From JABWBD01 sp040768665 (GTDB lineage Bacteria > Planctomycetota > Planctomycetia > Pirellulales > Thermoguttaceae): a DNA stretch of 64,000 nt. Position 1 is the first letter of the stretch, and each line of letters opens with the position of its first letter. Both the position numbers and the translations under genes were made by a program. The stretch spans positions 124,001 through 188,000 of the forward strand of contig JAXGMN010000023.1 in the NCBI GenBank assembly GCA_040768665.1, given 5' to 3'. Shown here piece after piece: positions 50,970 through 60,625 of the stretch. A model generated the notes under the pieces. That model searched no databases. It was given only the letters and a program-made list of their open reading frames with translations, and was not told where the DNA came from.

Positions 50970-51920
50970 ATGGTCTCTTTCGCGAGCGACATGGTCTTTT
51001 TCGGCGCGATTACCACTTGGGTGAAACCACTCTGGGTAGTGGCCGCCGGAGCAGCGGGGATTATCGCGGGATTGATGATCGTGGGGCTCTTTTTGCGGCT
51101 CGTTGCCCCAAAGGTGGCAGCTATTGCTCGCACGACGGCGAAGGAGGCTCTCGGCCAGCCGTTGTTTTACGTATTGCTCGTCATCGGCGTTTTTGCGCTA
51201 TTGATCTTCCCGTTCGTTCCTTACAACACGTTCGGGGAAGACGTGAAGATGGTCAAGGCAGAGGGACTGACGCTGATCAAGGTGCTGGCCATTGTTCTGG
51301 CGTTGTGGACCGCCAGCCTGTCGATCGCGGACGAGATCGACGGGAAGACCGCCCTGACACTGCTGTCGAAGCCGATCGGGCGCCGCCAGTTGCTGCTGGG
51401 CAAGTTCCTGGGGATCCTCGTTCCGGTAGTGATTATCTTCGTGCTCCTCGGAGCATTGTTTCTCGGAAGCATTTCTTTCAAAGTCGTCTACGACGCCCGA
51501 GAAAGCGCGCAGCCGGAGCCAACGTCGGCTCAATGCATGGAGGAAATGCTTCAAATCACGCCAGGACTGGCGCTGGCATTTCTCGAAGCACTGGTGCTTA
51601 CCTCGGTGAGTGTGGCAATTTCCACACGGTTGCCGATGTTGGCAAACCTGATGATCTGCGCGTCGATCTACGTTCTGGGGCACCTGGTACCGATGCTCGT
51701 CAATTCGGCGGTGGGTCGCTTTGAGATCGTCGGTTTCGTCGGGCGGTTGCTCTCTGCAGTGCTTCCCGTGCTGGATCACTTCAGCATCGAGACGGCAATC
51801 TCAACCGGTCAAGCGGTGCCGGCGGCATACTTGATCTGGGCGACCGTCTACGCATTGGTCTACAGCACGGTTGCAATGCTGGTCGGTCTGCTGATGTTTG
51901 AAGATCGCGACCTTGCATAG
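50970..51920 (+). CDS. ABC-2-type membrane permease
   Basis: The 316-residue protein has several hydrophobic segments: VVAAGAAGIIAGLMIVGLFL, PLFYVLLVIGVFALLIFPFV, VLAIVLALWTASLSIADEID and a C-terminal VYALVYSTVAMLVGLLMF. The LALWTASLSIADEIDGKTAL then LLSKPIGRRQLLLGKFLGIL block is the ABC-2 permease signature that contacts the ATPase. No ATPase gene is adjacent, so it may pair with a distant one. Cargo is unknown. Confidence 0.8.
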   Translation: MVSFASDMVFFGAITTWVKPLWVVAAGAAGIIAGLMIVGLFLRLVAPKVAAIARTTAKEALGQPLFYVLLVIGVFALLIFPFVPYNTFGEDVKMVKAEGLTLIKVLAIVLALWTASLSIADEIDGKTALTLLSKPIGRRQLLLGKFLGILVPVVIIFVLLGALFLGSISFKVVYDARESAQPEPTSAQCMEEMLQITPGLALAFLEALVLTSVSVAISTRLPMLANLMICASIYVLGHLVPMLVNSAVGRFEIVGFVGRLLSAVLPVLDHFSIETAISTGQAVPAAYLIWATVYALVYSTVAMLVGLLMFEDRDLA

Positions 51921-51986
51921 CGAAAGAAGCCGGCAATGCGTCACTTGCCGAGTCGGACGCTCCTGCCGAAGCCTCGCCTGACGAGC

Positions 51987-52076
51987 CGAAAAAGGGGGCA
52001 GGCACCACAACATTCTTTACCTGTCGTCAGGTCACGCAGCCACCGATTGCAGAGCCAATCCCCTTTTTCAGCAGTC
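51987..52076. repeat. REP-like palindrome, subfamily b
   Basis: GAAAAAGGGGGCAGGCACC to GCAGAGCCAATCCCCTTTTTC. It lies between convergent genes and may also work as a terminator. Confidence 0.7.
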
Positions 52077-52096
52077 TCTGACGATCGGGACGGGGT

Positions 52097-52564
52097 TTAT
52101 GCTTTGCCGTTGCTCTTGTGGTTCTGATGCTCGAGCTCGAGTATCTTCTGGACACGTCGAGCATGCCGGCCACCCTCGAACTCCGTGTTCAACCAGATCT
52201 CGATGAGCCGGTCGACGACGCGCTCGCCCAGGATATCGGCCGAGAGACAAAGCACGTTCAGATCATTGTGGCGACGGCTAATCTCCGCGGTGAGATCGTC
52301 GTGACAGGCCGCTGCACGAACGCCGGGAAACTTGTTCGCCACGATCGACATCCCCAGCCCGGTTCCGCAAATGAGGATCCCGCGTTCGACTTCATGATCG
52401 CTCACCATTTGAGCAACTTTGGCAGCGATGTCAGGGTAGTCGACGCTCCCTTGTTCGTCGGTGCCGGTGTCCATAACTTCCTGCCCCAGGTTGTGCAGCA
52501 AGTGGACCACTTTCGCCCGCATGGCCACGCCCCGATGGTCGCTTCCGACCGCGATTCGCATCAT
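52097..52564 (-). CDS. rpiB: RpiB, ribose-5-phosphate isomerase B
   Basis: The start is ATG 52564 or the adjacent ATG 52561, after AGGAAGC (155 residues). Blocks IAVGSDHRGVAMRAKV, VDYPDIAAKVAQMV, GILICGTGLGMSIVANK (catalytic Cys and phosphate loop) and VRAAACHDDLTAEISRRHND match RpiB. It interconverts ribose 5-phosphate and ribulose 5-phosphate. The C-terminal tail is basic (ELEHQNHKSNGKA). The upstream frame to 52759 is not coding. Confidence 0.93.
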   Translation of the reverse strand: MMRIAVGSDHRGVAMRAKVVHLLHNLGQEVMDTGTDEQGSVDYPDIAAKVAQMVSDHEVERGILICGTGLGMSIVANKFPGVRAAACHDDLTAEISRRHNDLNVLCLSADILGERVVDRLIEIWLNTEFEGGRHARRVQKILELEHQNHKSNGKA

Positions 52565-52856
52565 GCTTCCTTTCTGGCAGCCTGAGTCGCCGGCCGCCGA
52601 AGCGCTACGTTGTGTTATCCTTCTCGACCTTGCCTGGGAATGTTCCGGGCCAGAAAGCTCTGGGCTATGAAAATAGCAGAGCCTTGCCGCAGCCACAATG
52701 CTTCCCGTTGCTAGCCAACTGTGGCCGAAGAGGCCGTCAAGGAAATTCAGTTTAGCCATTTACAGGGATCAACGCAACGTGCCGTCGCACAAATCGGGGG
52801 GGCGATCGCCTGGGCACGCGGGCCGGCCAGTCGCCGACTGACGCGGCTTCATACCG

Positions 52857-53096
52857 TCATTGCCTATCCGCCTCCTCCCGTTGCCCAGCGCAGCCAATGC
52901 TTGGGGGCGTATCGTTCTTGTGGAGCGGCGTGATGGAAACGAGATCCTCCCGGGGCCGAGAGGCTTTACACGCGGTGCACGCTGCGCAGGTACCGGGCCT
53001 TTCCCCTCTGGCCCTGCGGACCGCCCAGCGGACCAGGTATGCCACCGCCACGGCGACCGTCAGCAGCGCCCCGATATCCTGCCATCCAGGCACCAT
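52857..53096 (-). CDS. Small membrane protein with Cys pairs, FeoB-associated-like
   Basis: The 79-residue protein has one membrane helix (DIGALLTVAVAVAYLVRWAV), a basic turn (RRARGERPG) and TCAACTACKAS with cysteines in pairs, like FeoB-associated cysteine-rich proteins. It is 12 bases downstream of the SDR gene on the same strand. No feo gene is in the window. The call is tentative. Confidence 0.5.
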   Translation of the reverse strand: MVPGWQDIGALLTVAVAVAYLVRWAVRRARGERPGTCAACTACKASRPREDLVSITPLHKNDTPPSIGCAGQREEADRQ

Positions 53097-53108
53097 CGGA
53101 CTCCCCGT

Positions 53109-53885
53109 TCACAGGGCACGAATATGAAAACCGCCGTCGACATTGATTCTTTCGCCGGTACTGAAAGGAAAGGAGTCGGACACGACGGCCGCCACGGCAC
53201 GCCCAACGTCGTCCGGGCGGCCCCATCGCCGGATCGGCCAGATCCCCTCGCTGATCAGGCGATCATACTTGTCCTTCACCGGCGCTGTCATGTCGCTCTC
53301 GATCACGCCGGGACAGATCTCGAAAACCGTAATCCCCTCGTCGGCAAGTCGGTGGGCGAACAGTTTGGTCATCATGCCCAGAGCAGCCTTTGTCATACAG
53401 TAATCGGCCCGGTTGGCCGAGACGGCGTATGCCGAGACGGACGAGATGTTGATGATCTTGCCGTCGGCAATCTTGTTTTTCGCCAGCAGGCGGATCATCT
53501 CGTTCGCGACGCGCTGCGAGAGGAAGAACGGCCCCTTCAGGTTGGTGCTGAACACCAGATCCCAACTCTCCTCGGTGGCTTCAAGCAGGTCTTTGCGGCC
53601 TTGGGAAGTAATCCCCGCATTGTTGACCAGCACGTCGATGCGGTCGAAGGCGGTCAAGGTGCGATCGACGAGAATATCGCGATCGATGGCAGCCCCGACG
53701 TCTGCCTGGATTGCGACGGCGCGGCCTCCTGATTTGGTGATCTCCGCGACGACCTGCTCCGCGGCATCGGGGCGGCTCGCGTAGTTGACCACAACGGCAT
53801 AGCCCAACCGCGCGAGTTCCAGCGCAATCGCACGTCCTATGCCGCGCGAGCCGCCGGTGACGATCGCCGCACGCGTCGTTGACAT
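53109..53885 (-). CDS. Short-chain dehydrogenase, 3-oxoacyl-ACP-reductase (FabG)-like
   Basis: ATG 53885 after GGAGGTGG gives 258 residues. AAIVTGGSRGIGRAIALELA is the glycine-rich NADP site, DVLVNNAGIT the NNAG motif, ISSVSAYAVSANRADYCMTK the Ser-Tyr-Lys catalytic set, and VFEICPGVIESDMT the substrate loop. FabG-like enzymes reduce 3-oxoacyl-ACP in fatty acid synthesis; relatives act on sugars or polyols. No other fab gene is adjacent, so the exact substrate is open. Confidence 0.85.
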   Translation of the reverse strand: MSTTRAAIVTGGSRGIGRAIALELARLGYAVVVNYASRPDAAEQVVAEITKSGGRAVAIQADVGAAIDRDILVDRTLTAFDRIDVLVNNAGITSQGRKDLLEATEESWDLVFSTNLKGPFFLSQRVANEMIRLLAKNKIADGKIINISSVSAYAVSANRADYCMTKAALGMMTKLFAHRLADEGITVFEICPGVIESDMTAPVKDKYDRLISEGIWPIRRWGRPDDVGRAVAAVVSDSFPFSTGERINVDGGFHIRAL

Positions 53886-54014
53886 GTCCACCTCCACGCC
53901 TCCAGGATGGGATGCTCATGTTTAGGGTAGAAGGGGCGACGGGAGATGTCAACCTTGCCGGACACTCGGCAGGCGCCCGGAGCGGCGCCCCGCCGGAGGG
54001 AGCCGGGCCGCCGG

Positions 54015-57000
54015 TCAGGCGACTTGCTGCTTGGGAGTCTCTTCGGGATCGCGTGTGCGGCCGCCTGTCTGGTCGAACAGCGGGAGGAGCTTCTCGACCG
54101 AGCGAATGTGGATATCCTGCTGCGGGAAGGCGATCTCGATGCCGGCTTCACGCAAGGCCCGATCGATGCTCAAGTGGAGATCGTGAATCACCGCGAGCCG
54201 ATGCTCCAGCGACGAGAGATAGCAGCGGAGAACGAAGTTGAGCGAACTTGCCCCGAACTCCTCCAGTCCGACGATGGGGGCAGGTTCATCGAGGACATGG
54301 GGATGGTCCTGGGCGGTTCGCAGGAGAACTTCCTGGGCGAGGCGCGTGTCCGATCCATAGGCCACGCGGACATTGATTACGATCCGGTTCACCTGATCGG
54401 AGAGCGTCCAGTTGAGCAGGCGTCCGGTAATGAACTGCTTGTTGGGAACAATGAACTCCTTGCGGTCCCAGTTGGTGATCGTGGTCGCTCGCATGTGGAT
54501 GCGTGAGACCATGCCGGTGACTTCTTCAACCGTGACGATGTCACCAACTCGAACCGGGCGTTCGAAGAGGATGATCAGACCGGAAACGAAATTCGCGAAG
54601 ATCTCCTGCAGTCCGAATCCGAGGCCGACGCTGATCGCCGCCACAAGCCACTGGACCCTGCCCCAGCCGATTCCGAGCGTCGAACAGGCAAAGACGAGGC
54701 CGACAATGGTAATCACGTAACGGGAAACGGCGGCGGCGGCGTAACGGAAGCCGGCGTCGACGGGGAGGTGCTGGAGCACGGCCATTTCCAAGAGGCCGGG
54801 GATGTTTCTCGCGGAAATGAAAGTGGTGGCAGCGATCAACAGCGCGAGGCAAAGGCTGGCTAGAGTGATCGGCTCGAGCTTGTCGAGGGTGCGGACCCCG
54901 ATGGTGCCATCGGCGGCGGTGAACGCCTCGGTGACCTGTGTCGTGGTGCGCCAGAGTTCAACCCGCTTCAAGATGCCCAAAGCCGGCAGTACGTCGACCC
55001 AGATGAGCCATACCACGAGGAAACCGGCCAGGGCGAGCGAGTATTCGACAAGGTGGCGAGTCTGGGCATTGATTGCTGCGAGGTCGCGGTCGGGCTCGGA
55101 GGCGGTCGGCAACAGCATGGCCCCGCTCGGCTCGCCCGGTTTCGGCTCCGCCATGGCCGCGGCCCTGCGCTGTCTGGCCTGCTCGATCGCCAGCTTCCGG
55201 CGGTTGACGAGGACCCAGCGGAGGAGCAACGCACGGAGCAGCGTGAGGCCCAGCAGCAGGCAAAGGGTAATGTAGATCCGCTCCGCGAGGTGTTGAGCCG
55301 TGTAATAGTATCCGGCGACGGCAAAGCCGGCGAGGGCCAGTGGAGTAAGCACGCCCAGCCAGTACCAGGCGAACCGAAGTCGCCGGATCCATCCGTCGGG
55401 ACGCAGGGCCATGACGGGCTGGAGAATGCCATCGGTCCGACGAAAGGCCCTCTGGAAAACGATCGAGACCAGGACCATTCCGAGAACAAAGGCCAACCGG
55501 CCCAGCGAGTTCCGCAGCCGCTCGTCACCTTGTGCGAGCATGGTGAAGGTAACCATGACCAGCGGCAGCAGCGCGATCGAGAGCCAGCGGAGTCGTCTTC
55601 GGAACATTTGCAGAGCCAGCACCGGCCAGCAGAAGTGCGCGCCGGCCAAGCCTTTGGAGCGGCAAGTCTCACGAATCAACTCGATCAGAAGCAGAGCACC
55701 GGCCGCCGCGCCGAGGCCGGCACTGACGGCCTTCGCAAGATCCGAGCCGTCGACGGCGGTCGCCAGTCGCCAGGCCAGATACCAGAGTGCTCCCGGCCAG
55801 ACGCCGGCGATGACCCCGGTGAGCATGAGAACTTCGAGCGTGGGCGCGAAGCGGCAGTAGGTCGACCTCGCCGCAGCCTCACCGATATTGAAAACCTTTT
55901 CTCGCAGGCGCCGGCGGTAGACGAGCACCAGGATGAAGAACGGTGCCGCGGCAACGGGGACCGGGTTCTGCGTGGCGTCGGCAACGAGAAGGGCGCCGAT
56001 TTCGAACCATGATTCCGGGCGGACGAGCCAACGGATCGCATCGGCCGAGGCCCGCACGTCCTCGCGTCCAAACGCGCTGGCGCTGCGGATCCAGAGGACC
56101 CGTTCATCGATGTACTTCGCGTATTCTCCAGTCCGGTCGATCAACTGCTGCTCGGCGTTTTCCAGGTCGACCAGCTTGTCGAAGTAGCTGTTATAGTCGC
56201 CGATCAGCGCATCGAGGTATTCTTTTTCTGTTTCCAGGGCGCCACGGATGGCAGTTTTCAGTTCGTGAGGGGGGCTGTGCGGCCTGAGATGACCGAGCTT
56301 GTAAAGTTCCTTGCCGACTTGCCGTTCGATGTCGGCCAGTTCAGACCGCCGGTCGGCCAGGCTAAACTGCTCCAATTGTACGTCGCGAATGGCCTCTTGT
56401 CGTTCCACGACGTTTCGCCGATACGACCACACTTTAGGTAGCATCTCCCGCTGCTGGCGTAGCAGAAGTCCAATCCAGTTGGTCATCCCGATCGCGTCGA
56501 CCTTGGCCTGTGTTTGAGAGAACCGCTCCTTCAACTCGCTGAGTTTCTGGTTGGTGCCGTCGAGTTGCCGTACTGTTTCAGCGATGGTTTTGGCGAGTTG
56601 CGTCCTCTTTTCGGCCAGCGTGGAATTGTTTTGCGCAAGACGCTGCACGGCCGGCTCCGCCTGCGCGGCCTGCCAGGCTGCCTGACGGGCTTGCTGCTGC
56701 GCCTCCTCCTGACGCCGACGATTGATTGTTTCGCGCCAGTGCCTGGCTTCGTGCTGGGCGAGCGTTGCGTTGCGGGTGGCGAGGTCCAACTGCAGAGGAA
56801 GAATCTCAGCACAAGCCTCGTAGGCCGCGATTTCCTTGTCGTATGCCTGCACCTCCATGCGAGCTGCGCGGCAACGGGCCAGCAGGATGGCGCGCCGTGC
56901 AACCGCCAGTGCGGAGGGTTCATCGGCCGCCGGCGGCAAGGAAAGCTGCTTCTCGACATCGACCAGCCGCTGGCGGGCTGTCGCAGCCAATTTGGGAATC

Positions 57001-57503
57001 TCAACCCGCCGAGCTGCCCTGCGACGCGGCTCGGCCTCGAGTTTCGTCAACTGGCGTTTGAACTCTTCCGCCTCGGCTTCTTTGCTGGTCAGGCTCAGTT
57101 GAAGCTGAGTGAGCGTCGCGTTGGAGGGGACCACCGGTTTCGTCTTCGCAGGCGTCACTGCCGCCTTGGCTTTTGCAGTAGCCAGTTCGTCGCCGGCAGT
57201 GGCAATATCTTTCTCAAAGCGTGCGATCGTCTCGGACCAGTGGCGAGCTGCTTCGAGTTCCTGAGCAGCCTGCTGGTAGGCTTCGCGTGCCTTGGCCCTG
57301 GACGCGTCATCCAGATCGCCGGATTCGTCGAGGTGCTTGAGCCGGGCCTGGATTTCCTCTGCGGTAATCCCTTCGGCTGGCTGTTTGGCGGGCGTCGGTT
57401 CGGCCGCCAGTCCGGTGGCCGGCAGCCAAGCGAAGAGGACTGCCAGCAGAAGGCGGATCGAGAGCCGAGTGACTCGCGGTTTCGGCACCCGGGGTCGGGG
57501 CAT
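54015..57503 (-). CDS. Large MscS-family mechanosensitive channel (MscK/KefA-like)
   Basis: I choose ATG 57503, giving 1162 residues with a signal peptide (RLSIRLLLAVLFAWLPATGL). A long coiled-coil periplasmic region (about residues 40-480) is followed by many membrane helices (about 530-950). The MscS core comes near the C-terminus: ISVGLGFGLQEIFANFVSGL, RPVRVGDIVTVEEVTGMVSR and TITNWDRKEFIVPNKQFITG. It opens under membrane tension to release solutes. The end (about 40 residues) is charged. The size fits MscK-type members. Confidence 0.88.
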   Translation of the reverse strand: MPRPRVPKPRVTRLSIRLLLAVLFAWLPATGLAAEPTPAKQPAEGITAEEIQARLKHLDESGDLDDASRAKAREAYQQAAQELEAARHWSETIARFEKDIATAGDELATAKAKAAVTPAKTKPVVPSNATLTQLQLSLTSKEAEAEEFKRQLTKLEAEPRRRAARRVEIPKLAATARQRLVDVEKQLSLPPAADEPSALAVARRAILLARCRAARMEVQAYDKEIAAYEACAEILPLQLDLATRNATLAQHEARHWRETINRRRQEEAQQQARQAAWQAAQAEPAVQRLAQNNSTLAEKRTQLAKTIAETVRQLDGTNQKLSELKERFSQTQAKVDAIGMTNWIGLLLRQQREMLPKVWSYRRNVVERQEAIRDVQLEQFSLADRRSELADIERQVGKELYKLGHLRPHSPPHELKTAIRGALETEKEYLDALIGDYNSYFDKLVDLENAEQQLIDRTGEYAKYIDERVLWIRSASAFGREDVRASADAIRWLVRPESWFEIGALLVADATQNPVPVAAAPFFILVLVYRRRLREKVFNIGEAAARSTYCRFAPTLEVLMLTGVIAGVWPGALWYLAWRLATAVDGSDLAKAVSAGLGAAAGALLLIELIRETCRSKGLAGAHFCWPVLALQMFRRRLRWLSIALLPLVMVTFTMLAQGDERLRNSLGRLAFVLGMVLVSIVFQRAFRRTDGILQPVMALRPDGWIRRLRFAWYWLGVLTPLALAGFAVAGYYYTAQHLAERIYITLCLLLGLTLLRALLLRWVLVNRRKLAIEQARQRRAAAMAEPKPGEPSGAMLLPTASEPDRDLAAINAQTRHLVEYSLALAGFLVVWLIWVDVLPALGILKRVELWRTTTQVTEAFTAADGTIGVRTLDKLEPITLASLCLALLIAATTFISARNIPGLLEMAVLQHLPVDAGFRYAAAAVSRYVITIVGLVFACSTLGIGWGRVQWLVAAISVGLGFGLQEIFANFVSGLIILFERPVRVGDIVTVEEVTGMVSRIHMRATTITNWDRKEFIVPNKQFITGRLLNWTLSDQVNRIVINVRVAYGSDTRLAQEVLLRTAQDHPHVLDEPAPIVGLEEFGASSLNFVLRCYLSSLEHRLAVIHDLHLSIDRALREAGIEIAFPQQDIHIRSVEKLLPLFDQTGGRTRDPEETPKQQVA

Positions 57504-57767
57504 GCTTTGGCGGTGATCCGGGCGGCAGACGCGAGTTTGGAACGCGAGGAGCATGGCGGATGGGCGAAAACTGGTCGAGTCTTCCTATTTCGAGGTCGTG
57601 CGAAATGGTCCTCGCTTGTATCCACCATGGGCGGATTCTGCAACGTCAAAAGCGCGTGCGGTGCCATGAAGCTGAGGGGCTTCAAGCCGGCAGTTCGACG
57701 AATTAGCCTTGCTTTTTTTCTGGCTTGCGAAAAAGGAGACGCGGGCGTGGAAGACACTGGTGCCGCC

Positions 57768-57802
57768 AGATCCCGCTCGGCAAGCTCGGCAAGCGGGACC
57801 TA
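57768..57802. repeat. Short palindrome family (AGGTCCCGCT type), copy 3
   Basis: AGATCCCGCTCGGCAAGCTC to AGCGGGACCT, as at 36870 and 36975. The 57504-57919 gap holds nothing else that I can support. Confidence 0.6.
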
Positions 57803-57919
57803 CTGCAAACGGGCCTCCATGTTTGACGCGTGCTGCCACTCCGAATACCCTAAGGCTTAGTGGCTAGATGGGCGGAGAAATCGTGCTGGCTGCTTCACCC
57901 CCTCGCGTAAGAGGTATTC

Positions 57920-58810
57920 ATGCGAATTCGATTGCTGGTTCTCGTTGCGGTGACGACTTTGGCTGGGAACGGCTGCAGCGAGCAGCCAAGTGCTTCTTCT
58001 TCGGTCGCGATCGCGGAAAACGAAGCAGCCGTGCCTGGGGCGGAGATACAGCAAGAGGAACCTGCTGTGAACGCGACGCCCGCAGCGGCATCATTCGGAC
58101 AGCCGGTCTCGCAGGAGACCTTGAAGAAGGCACTTCGGGAAAAGAACCCCGGGTTTGATGGCGAAATACAGGTAGGCTCGGATGGGACAAGGATCTGGGC
58201 AATCCAGATTAACGACCCTGCTGTCGAAGACATCAGTCCGCTGGCTGGCCTGAAACTTCAGGTGGTGGATCTCACAAAGACCCGTGTTTCGGACATTACC
58301 CCACTTAAAGGTATGCCGGTCGGGGAGGCGTGGCTGGGAGAGACGGACGTCGCGGACCTTGCTCCACTACGCGGTGCGCCGCTTGAGCAGTTGAATCTGG
58401 TGCGAACGCGAGTGACGGATCTAAGCCCTCTGGAGGGGGCGCCAATCCGGATGCTCTGGCTTAACGACACTGCGGTAAGCGACATATCGCCGCTTCGAGC
58501 CATGCCCTTGGAAAGCCTGACATTGGCGGGCACAAAGGTTTCGGACCTCGGCCCGTTGAAGGGGCACCCTGTTCAGCGGCTGCATATCGCGCGCTCCGAG
58601 GTGACCGACCTGACGCCTCTTCGGTGGATGCGGCTGTCACGATTCGTATTCACGCCGAGCCGGATCAAGACGGGCATGCAGTACGCCCGGGAAATGTCAA
58701 CGCTTCAAGAGATCGGTACGGCGTTTGGGGAGGAAGAGTGGGGGATCAGCGGCGGGATGATGGCGCCGGCGGTGTTCTGGGAACGCTACGACGCCGGTCA
58801 AATTGACTGA
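57920..58810 (+). CDS. Exported leucine-rich-repeat-like protein
   Basis: The 296-residue protein has a short signal and a cysteine (LLVLVAVTTLAGNGCSEQ) that suggests a lipoprotein, though the lipobox is imperfect. From about residue 90, six or more repeats of the pattern VSDISPLRAMPLESLTLAGT follow one after another (DLAPLRGAPLEQLNLVRTRV and so on), the short LRR type seen in planctomycetes. These form a curved binding surface. Ligand is unknown. It stands alone, 430 bases from the channel gene. Confidence 0.78.
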   Translation: MRIRLLVLVAVTTLAGNGCSEQPSASSSVAIAENEAAVPGAEIQQEEPAVNATPAAASFGQPVSQETLKKALREKNPGFDGEIQVGSDGTRIWAIQINDPAVEDISPLAGLKLQVVDLTKTRVSDITPLKGMPVGEAWLGETDVADLAPLRGAPLEQLNLVRTRVTDLSPLEGAPIRMLWLNDTAVSDISPLRAMPLESLTLAGTKVSDLGPLKGHPVQRLHIARSEVTDLTPLRWMRLSRFVFTPSRIKTGMQYAREMSTLQEIGTAFGEEEWGISGGMMAPAVFWERYDAGQID

Positions 58811-58908
58811 GGATTGCGGAAGACCCATCTGCCGACCTTGAGATGGCGGCGCGGACGGCGCACGCGAGTGTGCCTGCTACCTTCTCTTGCGACACGGATG
58901 CGTGGAGC

Positions 58909-60132
58909 CTAACGCGAGGCAGGGGAGCAGTTCTGGGAGAAAGCGATTGCTTCGATTTCGACGAGCAATTCGGGCCTACAGACGTCGGCAATGGCATAAA
59001 TGATGGGCAGTTCGCCCAGCCGGGCTTCGCATGCAGCCCGGGTTTCCTCATAGTCCTCCTGCCTCTTGACGTAGACACGTACCAGAGCAAGATCGCGGAG
59101 AGAGGCACCGAGGCCGGGCGTGCCATGTCCCTCAAAATTGCGTTCGGAGATCAGGGCCTCGATGTTGTCGAGCGTCTGGTGGGTCTGGGCAGCCGCGTCC
59201 TCGAGATGCCGGCTTTCCGAATCGGTGATGCTCGCAGTGCCGGACACGAAGATTGTCGCAAACTGTCCGACGGCAAGAGCCATCGCGCGGGCGAACTTGG
59301 GACTCTTAGGACTATACATGGCGGCATAGTCGCAGGCAGAAGTCTGGAACGGGTTCTCCAGCGGCACCAATCTCACGTCGCTGCGGTCTGTATCGATGGC
59401 AATACAACTCATGACGACATCGCCATTGTTGGTGCCGATACCCGTGCTCGCCGGGTAGACCGGCCCCTGATAGCACGCCGGTGTGTGACCATCGCCAAAG
59501 CAGATGCCCTCGTAGAAGTCGGTGCGAGCCCGATTCAGTTCCTTGTAGCGCTGGGTCTCACCTTCGGGACCAACAATGTCGCCAAGGTAGAGCCAAGTAC
59601 GAACCACGCGATCGAATGGCACCCCGGCAGCGCAGAGTTGTCGACGCATGGCGGAGAACGCATCGACGGAGCGGTCATAAACGCCGCGGCCGTCGATCCC
59701 GGGCACCACCTGGGCGCAGTGGATCCAGGAAACGCCGCTATGGCGCGTGATGACCAACTGCTCGCTGCGTCGCTCGATTTCCACTTCGCCCGCGGGACTG
59801 CTGACGCCGAGCGCCTCGATCTCGATCAGTTTCCCTTCGCAGGGAGGCTGGGCGATATACGTGGTGGCAGGCAAATCGCTGCCATAGAAATCCTTGATAA
59901 GCCGATGACATTCTTCCCGCAGGGTATAGTCGCGGATGAAAACGGCTTGATGGACAATCGAACCGCGAGTTCCCTGTTCGTCGATGACGCGCTGTATCGT
60001 CCGGAGGGCGTCCTGCGTCTGTTCACGCAGGGTCATCCCCTTTCTCGGGACCGCAGCTGCGAAAATGTGCCGAACATCGTGCAGTTCGACGACCGAGTAA
60101 CCGATGCCGTCGCTGGACTCTTTGCGAATCAT
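58909..60132 (-). CDS. Double RidA/YjgF-like protein
   Basis: The 407-residue protein contains two RidA-like halves. The first has REQTQDALRTIQRVIDEQGT and QAVFIRDYT; the second has VGQFATIFVSGTASITDSES and AAAQTHQTLDNIEALISER with the LVRVYVKRQEDYEET end, the usual RidA order. RidA enzymes deaminate reactive enamines/imines. Similar tandem proteins belong to the FkbO/Hyg5-like chorismatase group, so an alternative role in aromatic metabolism exists. It is a monocistronic gene. Confidence 0.7.
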   Translation of the reverse strand: MIRKESSDGIGYSVVELHDVRHIFAAAVPRKGMTLREQTQDALRTIQRVIDEQGTRGSIVHQAVFIRDYTLREECHRLIKDFYGSDLPATTYIAQPPCEGKLIEIEALGVSSPAGEVEIERRSEQLVITRHSGVSWIHCAQVVPGIDGRGVYDRSVDAFSAMRRQLCAAGVPFDRVVRTWLYLGDIVGPEGETQRYKELNRARTDFYEGICFGDGHTPACYQGPVYPASTGIGTNNGDVVMSCIAIDTDRSDVRLVPLENPFQTSACDYAAMYSPKSPKFARAMALAVGQFATIFVSGTASITDSESRHLEDAAAQTHQTLDNIEALISERNFEGHGTPGLGASLRDLALVRVYVKRQEDYEETRAACEARLGELPIIYAIADVCRPELLVEIEAIAFSQNCSPASR

Positions 60133-60625
60133 GCTCTGTTCCTGAAAGTCCCTAGGCGGTCAGGCGGGTTGGTGACCAGGAGTGCCGCCTTTAATGTAAG
60201 CAAAAGGCTAGGGTTTCGTCAACCGTTTCCGGGGAAAAACCTCACAGGTGGGGTGTCGACCCCCGCGTCCCGGTTGCCAACTATACAGGAATTGGCACCA
60301 GACAAGGTTTTTTCCCGTTCTCTGTCATGAAGGTCTGTAAGTGCTTTTCGGTAGACGAAGAAGAGTCTCCCGATCGGGGAACCTATAACGGGTACAATCC
60401 GAGCCGATGCAAAGCTGGCCATTGGCACCCGTAACGACCGGCCTTTGAGCGGCGGTTTTTCCTGCGGCATTAAGGCGAACTATGGGCGCGCCGCGATCGG
60501 GCGGATGCCGATTGCATCCTCCCTCCCGTCCAGGTATTTTGGCAGGGTAATCCCTTTTGCTTTGAACCAGGCGAGGGCCGTGCAGCCCTGCTTGAAACGA
60601 TCACCAATCCAGGAGCGCAACCGCC
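60133..60625. other. Intergenic, divergent upstream regions
   Basis: About 490 bases between the RidA-like and transporter genes, without a supported ORF, repeat or strong hairpin. It should contain both promoters. Confidence 0.4.
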
